Source: Euborellia annulipes (Eukaryota; Arthropoda; Insecta; Dermaptera; Anisolabididae). Taken from it: a DNA stretch of 64,000 bases. Positions 1-13,400 of the stretch are shown here, one piece after another (the first letter of the stretch is position 1; the number at the start of each line of letters is the position of its first letter). The DNA lies in NCBI GenBank assembly GCA_023213315.1, contig JAKCPI010001602.1, forward strand, positions 1 to 64,000, written 5' to 3'. A program made the position numbers and the translations under genes. The notes beneath the pieces were generated by a model, which saw only the letters and a program-made list of their open reading frames with translations, was not told where the DNA came from and ran no database searches.

Positions 1-284
1 CCCTGGACTTTACAAATAGGAAAAAGAAAAACTGGTGGCCTCACGTCTCACAAAATTGTACTTATTTCTAAAAGAGTAATTTTTTTTTAATCCACAAGTT
101 TAATTTTATAACCTTGCCAAAATTCTAAATAGAGCGCCCTTGATATTAAGAATCTTTTTTTTTTAGTTTAAATATAAACAAAAATAATAAATAATAAGTA
201 AAACCACAAAATTTGGGATCATTTTTACTCAACCTAAAATTAATTTTTTCATTCAAATTTTCAAAAAATTATCATAAAGAATTA

Positions 285-634
285 GAAACCTATCGAAGTT
301 TCGGTTTCGGTCAGAAACCAGCCGAAAATGATATGAATTTTGTATAGGAAATTTTAAGAAAAAGTTTAAAACAAGTTTCGGTACCAAATGGCTTAAATAA
401 GAATGCCTGGACCCCATATATGTATATTAAATCAATAACGGTTATCGTCAAAGTCTTAAATGGCCTGAGTTGCCGAAAAGACTGTGTGAATGTGTGTGTG
501 AGTGTGAGTGTGAATGAGAAAAAAAGTGTGAATGTTTTTAAAAAAAAGAAAGAACAAGTTTCGGTTACGGTTAAAACTAAAATTGAAGCCGGAATTCGGT
601 TTCGGCTGAAAATCTTGTTTCGGTCGAACCCTAT
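285..634. mobile_element. Miniature element rich in CGGTTTCGG motifs, copy 1
   Basis: The element is flanked by AAAGAATTA at 276-284 and 635-643, a direct repeat of 8-9 bp that looks like a target-site duplication. Its ends are rich in TTTCGGTC motifs and match the element at 42559-42839. A second repeat with GTGTGAATGTGTG and an AATGGCTTAAATA tract sits inside it and may be a nested insertion. Confidence 0.55.
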
Positions 635-1299
635 AAAGAATTATGAGAATGCTATTTTTTTTGCCCTTTCAGCGTAAAATAGAGGTTCAAAATGGATATC
701 ATGAAGAAATATATTCTAGCTAATAATATTTTAAAATGACACATTATTATTTAAAGAATTTTATATTTAGGTTACAAAAAAAAAAGATATTTCAGAGAGG
801 ATCATCCGAATTTTTACTTTAATTTACTCTACCTTACTTTGCTTTAATTTCAATTTATTTAAAACAATAATAAATTCAGATATTATTCTTATTTTATTTA
901 ATTTGAGGCAAATCTAAGTTTAGGAGATACAGGATAAATTGAAGGACATCCGGGAATTTACTATTTATAAAAAAAATTCAAATAAATCCTTGAATTTGTT
1001 GTGAAATATCTGAATTCTTCCATACAATGAATCCATTTATTTTTGCACTATCAATAAAGATTCACAGACATCTCTAATGAATTTATAAAAAATTTTTATG
1101 ATTTTTCTTATTTCTTGCTCTCTTTCTCTGCAATGGAATATTTAGATAAGAATCTCATACAAAAAAACAACTTGAAAAATACTAAAAAATTATCAAGTTT
1201 AAATGGGTTTCTAACAAGAAACACAAATAACAATTTAAAACATTTATTTTTGTCCGACCGTTCAATTTTGCTAAATTAATTGTTAGCCAATTAGAAAAA

Positions 1300-1390
1300 T
1301 TTCTTATTTCGGGAGGGAAGCGAACCCTTATCCTCTAACATAAGAGGCGAAATCTCTATTTTTGCTTAGCCCTTTTGTATGGCTAGAGCC
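1300..1390 (-). mobile_element. tRNA-like SINE remnant, reverse strand
   Basis: On the - strand GGGCTAAGC and GGGTTCGCTTCCCTCCC resemble tRNA-derived SINE segments like the one at 14275. The boundaries are unclear. Confidence 0.4.
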
Positions 1391-2694
1391 TAAAATCTTA
1401 TTATCATCGCCTATTTGTTTCCTGTTATCTACAGTAATTATTGTTTTATCCATTCCGAATTCATTTTTGTTTGTCTTCACAGTTGAAAATTTTAAGAAAT
1501 TGATTAGATTACAAAATACAAATAAAACACTTGGTTTTCCGTTTCAAGATAATTATTTATTAACACTTAATACGTATTTCGATGCTCGAGTGTCATTTCA
1601 GAAATGGTTTTTCTGCTGAAAATCAAATCATTCCTATATGACACGAGTGTTTAAATACCTTTTAATTGTCAAATTTATAATTAATAAATGGCATGAAATC
1701 AATAATAATGGATACTAATGCCAAATATAAAACTGTTATTATTACTTTCTACTCACTAAATATATTCTGTACATAAAAGGATACACATGTGTAAAATATT
1801 GATACACCTATAAAATACACGGGAGTGTTGTTTTAAAATGGAGAAGTCCTTGCCCTCAGGAACCTTGTCTAAATTTTTTTTAATTAAATAAAAAGAAAGA
1901 ACCTTGGCCGTTGAGCACAAAATATTTGCAGATTGCAAACCTTGAGCGACCCTCGACCCAGAAAAGCCAGAGGGGATTTTATCGAACCTACCCTGAAGAA
2001 GTCAGCCTTAAATAGACCTATGAGTCTATTTAAAAATTAGAACGAGACCTTTAGAAAATAATTTTATGAACATCATATACCACACAAGGCAAATTATAAT
2101 AAACAGGATGTTTCTAGAATCTAAAAAAATTAATATATTTGTTATTGAAATATTTTTGGAAGATAAATATTCTACTTCCAGAAATAACAACAACACAAAT
2201 TTTATTAATATTTATAGCCGAAAACAACGGACATTGACTTTCATGCTCACCGGTTTTGGTTGTTAAAGGGCATTTCGAACCGTGTCCTTAGAGAAGGAAG
2301 TTTGTTAACGAATAAAATAGTGACCTACGATATATTTGGCAATCGCTTCACCATAAATGCACAAATATATACGTCTAAGAAGCGGCTGTCCAAACGTACT
2401 GTACTTAAAAAAAAAAAAAAAAAAAAAAAACTAGACTATTATAAGGAATTATTCAATGCGGTTTTTTTTTAAATGAATTAAATTCATAAGATATTATTGT
2501 AACAGAAAGTTATACTTTTTTTGACTTATTCAAAAATTATGAAAATTAATTTTTTTGTTATCAAGCAAATACAGAAAAACAAACTACAGTATTACAATAA
2601 TTTTAAATTTTTTTTTAAATTTAAAAATGAATTAATTATTATTATTAATCACATATTAATTAAGAAAAATTTAAAGTAAGCTTAGATGATTTAT

Positions 2695-2980
2695 TCAAAA
2701 ATAACTATCAATTAGTTCAGCAGTTTTGCAAAAGATGGCAGGATAGTCTAACAGCCGGTATTATCAGATCATTTAAAAGCCAATATCTTGCCTATATTTA
2801 TTTAGTATATATTTTTAAGCTTTTATAAATGGTACATAATATATAATAACATTTATAAAGTATTCATTGTTCACCATTCTGATTTCTATTGTCAAATTTT
2901 CGTAATAGGAGTTTTTTTTGGCTTACTTTTTAAGACACATAAGGCCATCTTGTCGTCAAAAACATGCGTAACAGTTTCTC
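2695..2980 (+). mobile_element. Partial copy of the ~600-bp dispersed repeat
   Basis: TTTTGCAAAAGATGGCAGGA, AACAGCCGGTATTATCAGAT and GGCCATCTTGTCGTCAAAAA correspond to the second half of the copy at 55395-56012. Confidence 0.65.
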
Positions 2981-4307
2981 TCCTACTCCCCCTGTTTGGC
3001 TGTTTTGATTTAACACGGTTTATAAAAAAAAATCAAACTTTTTTTGCATAATTTCATTCAATTTAGCACGGTTATTCATTTGATTTCTTAAAATTGTTTA
3101 AATGTCGAAAACTACAACTCGAAAACAAAAGTGGAAAGTTAATAAGTTTTAGATGACTTTTTCTGGAATGTATCTATCGTGTAAAAACCGAAATAGGTGT
3201 ACATCTTTATTCTCTGTTATTGAATTAGTGTACTGAAAAATGGAACTTAAATTAGATTGGTGGAAAATTTTGAAATTTGGACGAATAAATAGGATTTTTT
3301 CCACCCAAAGGTGTTAGTTAAAATAAATGAATAATGATCATATTTAATTAGTATTCTCTCTCTCTGAACATAATATTATTCAAAGCTTATTTAATTACTA
3401 TATTGCAATTAAAAATATTTATAATAAGGGCAAGATACTTTCTCAAAGGTACCCTTTACTAGGTAGCAAAATTTTCTATAGATTATAAAGCACCTGTCAA
3501 TATTTCAATTAAGATAAAATAATTTACTAAGTGAGTGTGTGATTGATTGGTCATATAGTGCCACTTGGAGTCAAACCGCTATGAGTAATTGGCGTTACTT
3601 TTACTCAATTAGGATGAAAAGTATACACTTGACCTCTAATTGTTAGAAAGTAAATTAAAAAAAAATTCGAATTTTTATTTCAAACTTGACTAAGGTCATC
3701 TCCACTAATAGAAAAACTATCAAGGTTGAAAATACAAATATTAAAAAAAAAAATATTTCGCCTATAAAATTTATTTTTCTATTTACGAAAAATTTGATAT
3801 ATTGAAAATTAAAGGGATAGCTTCATTTTGCTGATTTTGTTGATTTTCTAAATGGCGTCAGGCTTCGAAATAATATAAAAAATAAAATTTGAAATGCGAT
3901 AAAAAAAGATATAGAAGACAAATGAAAAAAAAAAGTAGGAAGCTGATCTCTGGTTTTATAAATCTAATTTTCATTAAACAAGTATGATTAATACTAAAAC
4001 TTTCACTTTCATTACTTTCTCATATTAATTTAATTCGATTATCGCGCTTAAAAGCTTTTTATCAACCAAATTATATGGAAATAAATAATAGACTATATTT
4101 ACACAAGAACTGTTCGAAACATCACACGTGGACGTCGCAATTAGTAATTATAAATTCAGAATTGTAAATTCCATACTAAACACAAAAATTTTTTCTATAA
4201 TTCTAACAGTATATTAAATTATATCAACTGGTTTTGAGTTATTAACTATTTAAAATTTTATATCCTTTGAACTGATTTACTTATTTTTTTCTTTTGCTTG
4301 TTTGCAG

Positions 4308-4423
4308 ATGAATTCTGCTTATCGTGTTCTGGACCAATTTTGTCGACTTCCGGAGAAAGACCGAGATATATATAAACGGGTGGCACCTATCAATCACGGC
4401 TATGTGGCACCTGGCGTTGAAAA
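4308..4423 (+). CDS. Dioxygenase exon a (N-terminal helical part)
   Basis: This exon encodes LDQFCRLPEKDRDIYKRVAP followed by INHGYVAPGVE. It resembles the segment before the jelly roll in isopenicillin-N-synthase-like enzymes, where a run of helix is followed by a HG(Y/W)-x-P/G-x-G motif. The acceptor is TTTGCAG at 4301-4307 and the donor AA/GTGAGT at 4424, phase 2. The next exon supplies A to complete Lys. Confidence 0.85.
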
Positions 4424-7400
4424 GTGAGTCGAGTCTTCTTCTCGTCTCGAACATGAGACTCATTTCGTATTCAATCTCTTAATGCCCATTCATGTGGGTG
4501 GATGTTGACACCAGCGACCCTATCAAGATCTTCCATGGAGGGCGTGGGGGGGGGGGAGAGGCAGCTGAGAATTGTAAAAATGAAGGACTAATTTTCTAAA
4601 AAAAAAAATTTTATACTGCTCCTTTAACTAATGACCATCAAAATATAAAAAGAGAATATATTTTACAAACAAAAAAAAAAATATTCAATGGCGATTTTTT
4701 TTTAATTTTTAACTCTGATCGAGTAAAAATAAATATTTTTTTTTTTTAATTTATATATTTATTCAGACAATAAAGTGTTACTATTTTAATATTCACTAGG
4801 TTGGATCGTTTTGCCACTTTTTGGAAGCGAAATGTAATAACCGGCAAAAGTGGGCCACCCACATGGACATTACAGATATTAATTTTTTTTTTTAAATCGG
4901 ATAATATCTTCTGTGAGAATTTTTACCTCAAAGTTTTGAAATTTCGGCTGAAAATCCCAAAATTGTCATTAAGTTTAATTGGGTTATAAAGCGGCCATAT
5001 TTCTGGATAACGAGATGTCACTTGCGATGAAAACTGACATTCTAGCCCCAAAATGCCAGTTATTTGTCCCTGGAAAGGCCAGGGATGCTTCTCTGGCCTC
5101 CTCTGGGGCCGAAAACGGAGCAAATTCAGTACAGTGCTTAGCCCAGAGGAGGCATCTCTGGTCCTTCCAGGGACCTATAACTGGCATTTTGAGGCTAGAA
5201 TATCAGTTTTCATCGCAAGTGGCATCTCGTTAACCAAAAATATGGTAGCTTAATAACCCAACTAAACTTAATGACAATTTTGGGATTTTCAGTCGAAATT
5301 TCGAAACTTTCAGTTAAAAATTCTCACTTTTAAGATATTTTCCGATTTGGAAAAAAAAAATTCATATTTGTAATGTCCATGTGGGTGGGCCACTTTTGCT
5401 GGGAATTACATTTCGCTTCAAAACGACCCAACCTAGTATTCACCATCCATTACTATTATCGTTTCATTTCTCCTTTAAGGGCTACGATAGGCAACTTGCA
5501 TAACAGCCAAGCTTATTCAGTTGCATAGTTTCATTTTATGCAACTCAGGCCATTTAAGACTTTAGACGATAACCGTTGTAATTAATATATATTTTGGGGG
5601 TTCAGGCATTTCTATTTAAGCTACTTTAATCTTTGTTCTTTCTTAATTATTCATTTGTTTGTTTGTTTTTCTTTATTTCCGGCCGTGGCTCGGAGTCATT
5701 CAGCCCTTCAATTTTGCCGAAAAAAATAATATTGCATAAAAATCTAGTCTAAGATCGTCGCAAAATAACATTCTCAAAAACACATGAAAACCTAGCTATG
5801 AATATTCAATTATGTTATTATAGGTGTAAATAAATACATAATACTAACATAACCTAAGTATATTAGGCCAAGTCGTCGATTTAAATTGTTTAGATAGATA
5901 AGATTTGTAATCAGAAACAGAGCAGGTAGATAAAAAAACATACAATAAAAATTATTAAAGCATGGATTCATAAGCGCCTCTAAGAAAACTTAACTTACTT
6001 GTTAGAGGCAATTTCACTACGCATTTTGTATTTAAGGAATTTCTACAATTAAAATTTTTCTTAAACCCCCTCTTAGATTTTTTAATTATGCATAACACAA
6101 ATAAGCATAGTAAAATTCTTAATGTTAAGATTCCTCTTAGGAGCGCTTCTGAATACAGACCAAGTTATAACGATATACTTATTTATAATATTAACAAAAA
6201 TTATTATAAATTTATTTAGTTTCTTTCGAAAGTTGCCAATTAAAGTCATTACACTTTGGCCAATTTCATGTATTAAAAAAATTATTACGAATCATGGTTT
6301 ACTTCTATAATAATATTTTAGTAATTGATTTTTGCTCAAAGGATGCCATATCATTTAAATATCTCTAATGGAGAAAGGTTAAATGACTCAAACCATTCAA
6401 TCACATTATTATTTAATGATTTATAGATATTTTCAAGTGAAATGAACTTTACTAGAGCATGATTTACTATCGATAAATGAAAATTCTTTTCACTTATTAT
6501 AATAGAAAATATTTCTAGATATTTTAAAAAAATAATGAACCTGGGAGGTAATAAAGATAGTAAATACTGTAGTAGTAGGACTTATAAAATATTCCTTTAT
6601 TGAAATAAGGAAATGAATTCAAACGGGACTCGGATAAATTTATAACTTAAATTAAAATGCTGTAAAAAAACTTTGTTTAATACTCGAGTGAGAAAGAATG
6701 AAAAAGAGAGAGGAAATTGGGTGATTGTTTTTATTACCGAATGATCCTGGTTGGGTTCCTGGTGTCATACTTACGTACTACTAAGAATTTTATTTTAATT
6801 AATAATCTTATCATATTTGGACAAATCTTGCAGGTGGCACCATCCGAATATCAACACCAACAAAGCAACAAACAAACAATTGTGTATTTTTTGATTTTCA
6901 TTTGGTTTCTGTTTCCTTCTTGGTGGCAGATTTTCTGACGCGCACGTCAAGGAAATACGTCATAGTTTCAACGTAACGAGTCTAGACCGGAAGTTACCGG
7001 AGGCTGAAGTGGCGGGCTTCCAGGCGGTCGTGACGTCACTGGCTCATGACTTCCGGAAGTTGACATGCCTGCTCCTTAAGGCAATCGCTGCCAGCCTCGG
7101 TAAATTCCACAGAAGTGGAAAATATCAGATCATCCCACATTTATTCAATGCAAATAAGTACAAAATAATTTTATTTTTATATTTGTATTATTAATCATTG
7201 TTGGTATTATTTAATTTTTAGAATATTTAAGCATATTTAAAATTATCTATTTCATTTGCAGTATTTTCTTATAAAATAAAGCATGTGAGGTATTCAATAA
7301 AAATAGAACAATAATTATTGAAAATTTAAAGAAATAGAACCTTCCTTCTAATGTGATTCAGAAAATTTTTTTAATATAAATATTAAATACCAGGTCTCAA

Positions 7401-10400
7401 TTTAGCTCCAACGGGAATCCCTCGCGCCTTAACGTCTTGTTCTGGGCCCAAAGATCAAAGCTAACAAAGAACCTGAATGCGTGGTACCAATTTCTTTCCA
7501 TAAATATTAATTAATAAGTAAATATTAATATATGTTAATGTTATACAGGGTGTTTCAGTAATGTGCGGAGATAGTACAGGAGGCATTAAAGTATATTGGT
7601 CAATTTCAAGAAAAAAAATCTTTTTCTTACATTATCGGCGGACTTCTCTATTTCCGTCCAGCCCTATCATGCGTTTTGTGACCGAGAAGGATAGAACAGG
7701 CCGGCCAGTCGCACGGTCTGATGCCTTTTGAAAAGAGGAAGTAAGAGACAGACATACAAAGAACTGAAGGACTGCCTGTCCCAGCTCGGGCAGCTCGTGG
7801 TCGCCATCCACGTATCCACAAGATGTGGGTCATTTTCGCACAGGGGCCCACATCTTGTGGGTACGTGCTGGGACAGGCAGTCCTTCAGTTCTTTGTATGT
7901 CTGTCTCTTACTTCCTCTTTTCAAAAGGCGTCAGACCGTGCGACTGGCCGGCCTGTTCTATCCTTCTCGGTCACAAAAACGCATGATAGGGCTGGACGGA
8001 AATAGAGAAGTCCGCCGACCCCGCATAGCGGGAATAAGGCGAGGACAGAAGAAGAAGAAGAGATATTTGCCATTTTGTTTTTACTAACAAGTAATCTATT
8101 GATAGAACGAAGAATGAATTTGAGTTGAATTTTTGATTCAAACTCAAAATGTAAATTCCTTGTTTGGAAAAAAAATTCAATTTATTTGGGGGTAAAAGTT
8201 TTTAATGGTCCCCTTTTTGTAAAGGATAAGAAGTTTGCGGACATATGTTTATAGAAATTTTTGTCTTTATTTTGACCACTATAACAAGACCTCTCACTGA
8301 ATTATGTTCGCGCATTACAAAAAAACCTTGTATTTAATAGACCCTAATATCTAATACTTATTTAATAATAAATGATAGCTTATTATCTTTATTTGAAGAT
8401 AACTTAAAAGAAAGTTAATGATTTTATTTTTTAAATAATACGAACATTGAATAATTAAGAATATAAAAATAAAATACGATTTTTTCTATCCCTTTCTCCT
8501 AAAATTCCTTGTCTTTTTGTCTTTGTGGTCGGATAGTCACTCACTACTCCTCTGGCTGTCTACTTGTTTTTAATCCCTTAAACGGCGAATTATCGTGGCG
8601 TTTGTTTTATGATAATTTTATTATTTTATTTATTTATTTTATTATTTTTTTTATCAATGTGCTGGTTGTTTGCCTAATTATCAGGGTGATTGAGCCAACC
8701 CCGGCCCCAAAATATATTTTATATCTATACCAGGCCGCCGCTTTGGATCAAACACTCTGCACTCGCCTGATTTTTATATATAATATATATTTATATATAT
8801 TTTGTCTGTATTTTTTTCAGTTTTTAATTCGTAATTGTATGGTAAAATCTCGCAATTGTCTCGGCTTTTCTTTCGATTACAAAATCAAAATAATTCCCAA
8901 ACCATATAAGCCTAAATACATTTTTTTCCAGAGTTTACTATGTGTATATGACTTTAGTTGGGATGGGATTTGTTTTATTTGATGTAATCGATTAATCATA
9001 TAAATAAATTAGTCGCGTATTTGATATAAAAAAATCAATCGGTACACTTTTTTCTAATTCGGATTGAAGCGAGATTTTGCTTGTTCAACATCGTACGTCA
9101 CATACATACTTCTGCATCTTGCGTCGTTGTCTTCTTTGTGCCAATTTGTGACACACCTCTTGTATTACCACGATAACACCCTAATTCGCCGTGACCTAAA
9201 AGGTCCATTCATTTGGTCGGTTTATTTTGAATTTTTTTTTTAAATTCGTAATTTAATCTTTCAACCTTGAATGGACCTATCCTTTTAAGACCATTTTTCA
9301 AAAATATTTTTAGTATTCTTTCTCCATTCTTTTTCAAAAATATTTTTACAAAATGGGCGGGAGTGAAAGATTCAGTTAGTTCTGAAAATATAATAGCAAT
9401 CAAGCTTTAAATTAATTTCAACTGGAGTATATTTTAGTTTTCGATTCTTTGCCCTTCAAGCAAATTACGCGATATTGAATCTCAAAAGAATTGTGGTGCG
9501 ATGGTATAAAAACTTATTTACTGCCCTTTTTCAGTCCTTACAAAATTACTATAGGTTGGAGAAATTAGTTTGAGTTTGTTTGCTTGAAGGTAGACAGCCC
9601 AAACGACCAATAAATGAATTTATTTTTTCCAATAATTGATTTAGATCTTCTCTTTATCAGCCTAATAAAATTAAAATTATATTGAAATTAGATAAAGATA
9701 AAAACAAATGAATTATTTTCTTAAACCAATTAGATTTTTTTTTATTAGTTTCAAAACTCCTTTGCGTAGTGTTTTGGAGGGATTAATCGCAATATCTATA
9801 ACTGGAATGTAGTAATAAAAATTGTCTTAGTATGTGACATTAACATCTTCCGTTTTTTTAAGTGGCCTAACACTACAGCATAGCCTCTACTGGCAGAGCA
9901 ACAATAATGAAAATTTGGAGCCCCTTGAAAATTGCTCGGCTGTATCACCCAGTTGGCCCACTCCTGTTTAAGATGAAGAATTATTTAAATTCAAAAAATT
10001 GTTTGGTAAATTAAAAAAGCAGTCAATAAAACGTAGCTATCAGGTTTGCCTCATATTTTTCAAAATAGATTTCACTGTATTTCTTAATTAGGTCAGATAT
10101 AAAATTGAGCACAAATTAATTTGCTATATTCTGGAAGAATCTTTTATCCAAACAAATTTTTTTTTTTTTTAAGAAAAAGGAGAAAGAAATACTTTAAAAT
10201 TTTTGGAAGAAGGCTTATACCTGAAAAATGTGTAGTAGATTTAAGAGAAATATTTATGAAACTAACTGTGAATTTGCCCTCTGTACAGAACTGCCAGCTG
10301 ACTACTTCCTCAACACACATGAGAATATGTTGCGAGATGACAATGGTACTTGCATGCGCCTCATGTACTACCCACCATTCGGAACTCCCCCATTACCCGG

Positions 10401-13400
10401 GATCACCCGATGTGGAGAACATGCGGATTATGGTACCTTCACGTTACTCGCCCAGGACTGCGAGGGAGGCCTTGAGGTAGGCCTTATCATCTTTTAAACT
10501 TATTTCCTATTAATGTTTACGTTTTAGTAAAATATGTTTTCTTATCTCTTCTTCTCTATCCACATAAATAACAAAAATATGAAAATTAAAGTTTATAATA
10601 GATATTATAAAGTTTGCCCTTGATCGGGTGTCATTTATAATAAATATTATGCAGTTAGCTCCAGGGATTGGATGCTATTTATGATAGATGATTTTCTGCT
10701 GGCTCCAGGATGGGTACCAGTTAGGATGAATTTTCGTTTCCCGTTGCCAAATTGCCGTTGAAGATGGATGATGGTGGGGGAAGGGTTCACACGCACACAC
10801 CAAATGACAACACGAAATTTTTGATTTAACAATTATTAATTAACACGTAATTGGTTTAATTCTTCTTTAAAATGATACAGTAATAATATGTTGTATCACT
10901 AGGGCCAACGGTTACCAGTTTAAAATTAATTTAATTGTAATGTTAAATAAATTACACATTCCTAAATAAATACAAAATTTAATAAGAAATGTAATTGTAA
11001 ATTGTTCCACAGGTTTTCTTATAGTGCATTAATGCATATTTTAAGGTTTGATTGTTCATGAACATCTGGGCTCTAATAATCACAGATTTATGCTAAGGAA
11101 CTTTGACAGATGAAACAAATTAATCTATCTTTATATTATAATTAGAATTCAAGGGGCATGAATTATTCTATCCTTAATAGTCCACGGGATATTATTTAAA
11201 CTCCTAGCGTAAGAGGAGGATACTGTACATCAGTGCTATGGCCCAAGGAGTAAAATTATAAAGGTAGTTTGGCATTTCTGAGATTTTACATTCAATTTAA
11301 AATTGAGGAAGTTAGGCTTATTAAAAGCTAATTATTTCTATTAATTTATTAGGTATTTTCTAAGGTAATTTTATTCAATAAAAGATACTAAAGTATAAAT
11401 TTCTAGTTATTAATTGGAATGTTGAAACGGGTAGAAAATTTTACATTTTTGTTTAGCCTTTCTTTTTTAAAAATTTCATTTGTATATGAAACCTTTTATT
11501 TTACTTGCCATTCTTCTTTACAATATTCTTATATCTCTTGCAAAATCTTATTTTTCTATCTTATATATATCTTATCTGGAATATGAAAGAAAGAAGGGGA
11601 AATTTTTTTTTTTTTCAAATTTTATCTCACTCTATATTTGCTATCAAATATTTTTTTTTCTTTAATGTTGAAATTATTCAATTTTTGCTGAACAGATTGA
11701 GAAATTCTGATAAACGATCATTGATCTTGGCAATTTCTATTTGGAACTGTGTCATTTTTAAAAAAATAGGCTAATATTAAAATTAAATAATCTCTATCAT
11801 CTCTGACGTCGTAGACTTCCTAATGTCAAATTTAAAATTATATCAAAATTTTTGTATTTCAAATTCAAGTTAACTATTGCAAAATAGAATGCAATTAATT
11901 AAGCAGTATATAAATTTAATGAATAAAATAAATAGCAGAATAAAATGAATAAATATTTATTGATTTGAATATGAATTATTATTTTATTTATTCTTTATAT
12001 TAAAGCGTATTTTGATCTTCCTACGACTAAAAATAGTAAAATCATACGATAAAAAAATTAATACATATTGCAAACAAATTTACCGCCACTAACTTATAAA
12101 TATACGTATACCTTCCTTTTTACCCTTTGTTTAAATTTTTTAAATTCCTTCTCGACTAGTGGGCCATTTAGGGTTAAACTATATTCTAATCTTATTTATG
12201 ATGAATAAAACTGGCAATCAAGATTTCAAAAATTGTCAATTATAGTCTAAATCTAGAGATCCAGAGTTCCACCCGTAATAAAAAATCGCAAATTATAATT
12301 TTAATGGCAACATCGGTTTTTATATTGAGCTTGTAAGAAAAATTGATGAGTGTAGTAAATAAATAGTTTTTCATGGTGTTTAAATGCGTTTTTTATATAG
12401 ATCATACTGGTTTTGGTCTTAAAATGTTGTGGAAATTATCCTCTACAATAAAATATCCATAACTCAATTTATGAAATTTCCAATTCTCTTTTCAATTTCC
12501 TCATCACAAATACGCACAAAACGCTACTCAATTATTTAAAAAAAAAAATCTTATCCTGGAAACTAGGCCACCCAATTGACATGTTTCTAATAATTCAAAA
12601 AGAAAGATATAATTTTCACAGCTTATTTAAACGAATAAAAGAAAGAGATAGTTAACACCTTTCTGGAATGTTACCTACAAGTATTATTCAAATAAAATAA
12701 ATTGGATAAACCGAAGAAATTATGAGCATTTCAAAGTAATAGGCTATCTTCTTAAAAATCAAAAACCTTGACTCTTATTCATTTATCTAGAGTGCTGATT
12801 AGTTTTTTTTTTATCCACTTTTTGACCTATTATAATAATTTTTTAAAAATTATTGCGTCTGAGCTAAAAAATTCGAAGATTTTTTTTTTTAAATTAAGTG
12901 ATGATTAAAATTTATTAAATGATATTCAGACCTTAAAAAAAAAGGCATTCGTGGTTCTTTAATCGTTTCTCTTTTAGCATTCAAATTCCAAGAAATTTAA
13001 AATTGAGACCCTCTTCATTTTCAAAATTGGTCATTATCATCATGCAATTAACTTTCAAAGGGAGATTTTTATTGACCTTGTCCTTTAGGGTGATTGAACT
13101 TATAAAATTATTATAATTAAATTTTTTTTTTCAAATTTATTAAATGGTTCCTTTTCATGGTAGACAATTGTAATAAAAATAAAATAAAATATGTTAATTA
13201 AATATTAGATATATAATTTAAAGTAATATCCTTAATCTTGAATAATTAATAGCTCAAGGAGCCGAATCCTTTCAAGTAATATTTATTTAAAATAGTGTAT
13301 TATTTAAACGATATGTAATTCATAAATAATACAGTATTTCCAAATCCTGATTTGTGTAATGGACCATCTTAAATTCAGGCTAGATACAAAAAGAATTTTA

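Larger units (their letters stand above)
1..4307. other. Non-coding DNA, probably intron of the dioxygenase gene
   Basis: No coding block was recognised. The stretch is AT-rich with homopolymer runs, a CGGTTTCGG-rich element (285-634), a tRNA-like patch (about 1300-1390), a hammerhead-family relative (about 1500-1660), an A24-class run (2407-2430) and a repeat shared with PSME4 introns (about 2695-2980). Short open frames here have no exon signals or recognisable products. Confidence 0.6.

Noticed and set aside
4923..5253. Cluster of four open frames on both strands
   Set aside because: They are mirror images produced by the 641-bp foldback element.
7648..8087. Overlapping open frames up to 119 codons on both strands
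   Set aside because: They run through the inverted SINE-like repeat, and near-identical peptides on both strands are a consequence of the palindrome. The same peptide (TYKELKDCLSQ type) appears at 15846-16154.
8509..8982. 157-codon open frame, rich in Phe/Ile/Tyr
   Set aside because: It is an AT-rich frame in an intron with no recognisable domain, mixed hydrophobic composition typical of random A/T codons, and no splice or start signals.
10121..10288. Extension of the dioxygenase exon c upstream as an open frame
   Set aside because: The frame is open back to 10228 by chance. The CTGTACAG acceptor at 10288 and the required phase-1 junction with exon b place the exon start at 10289.
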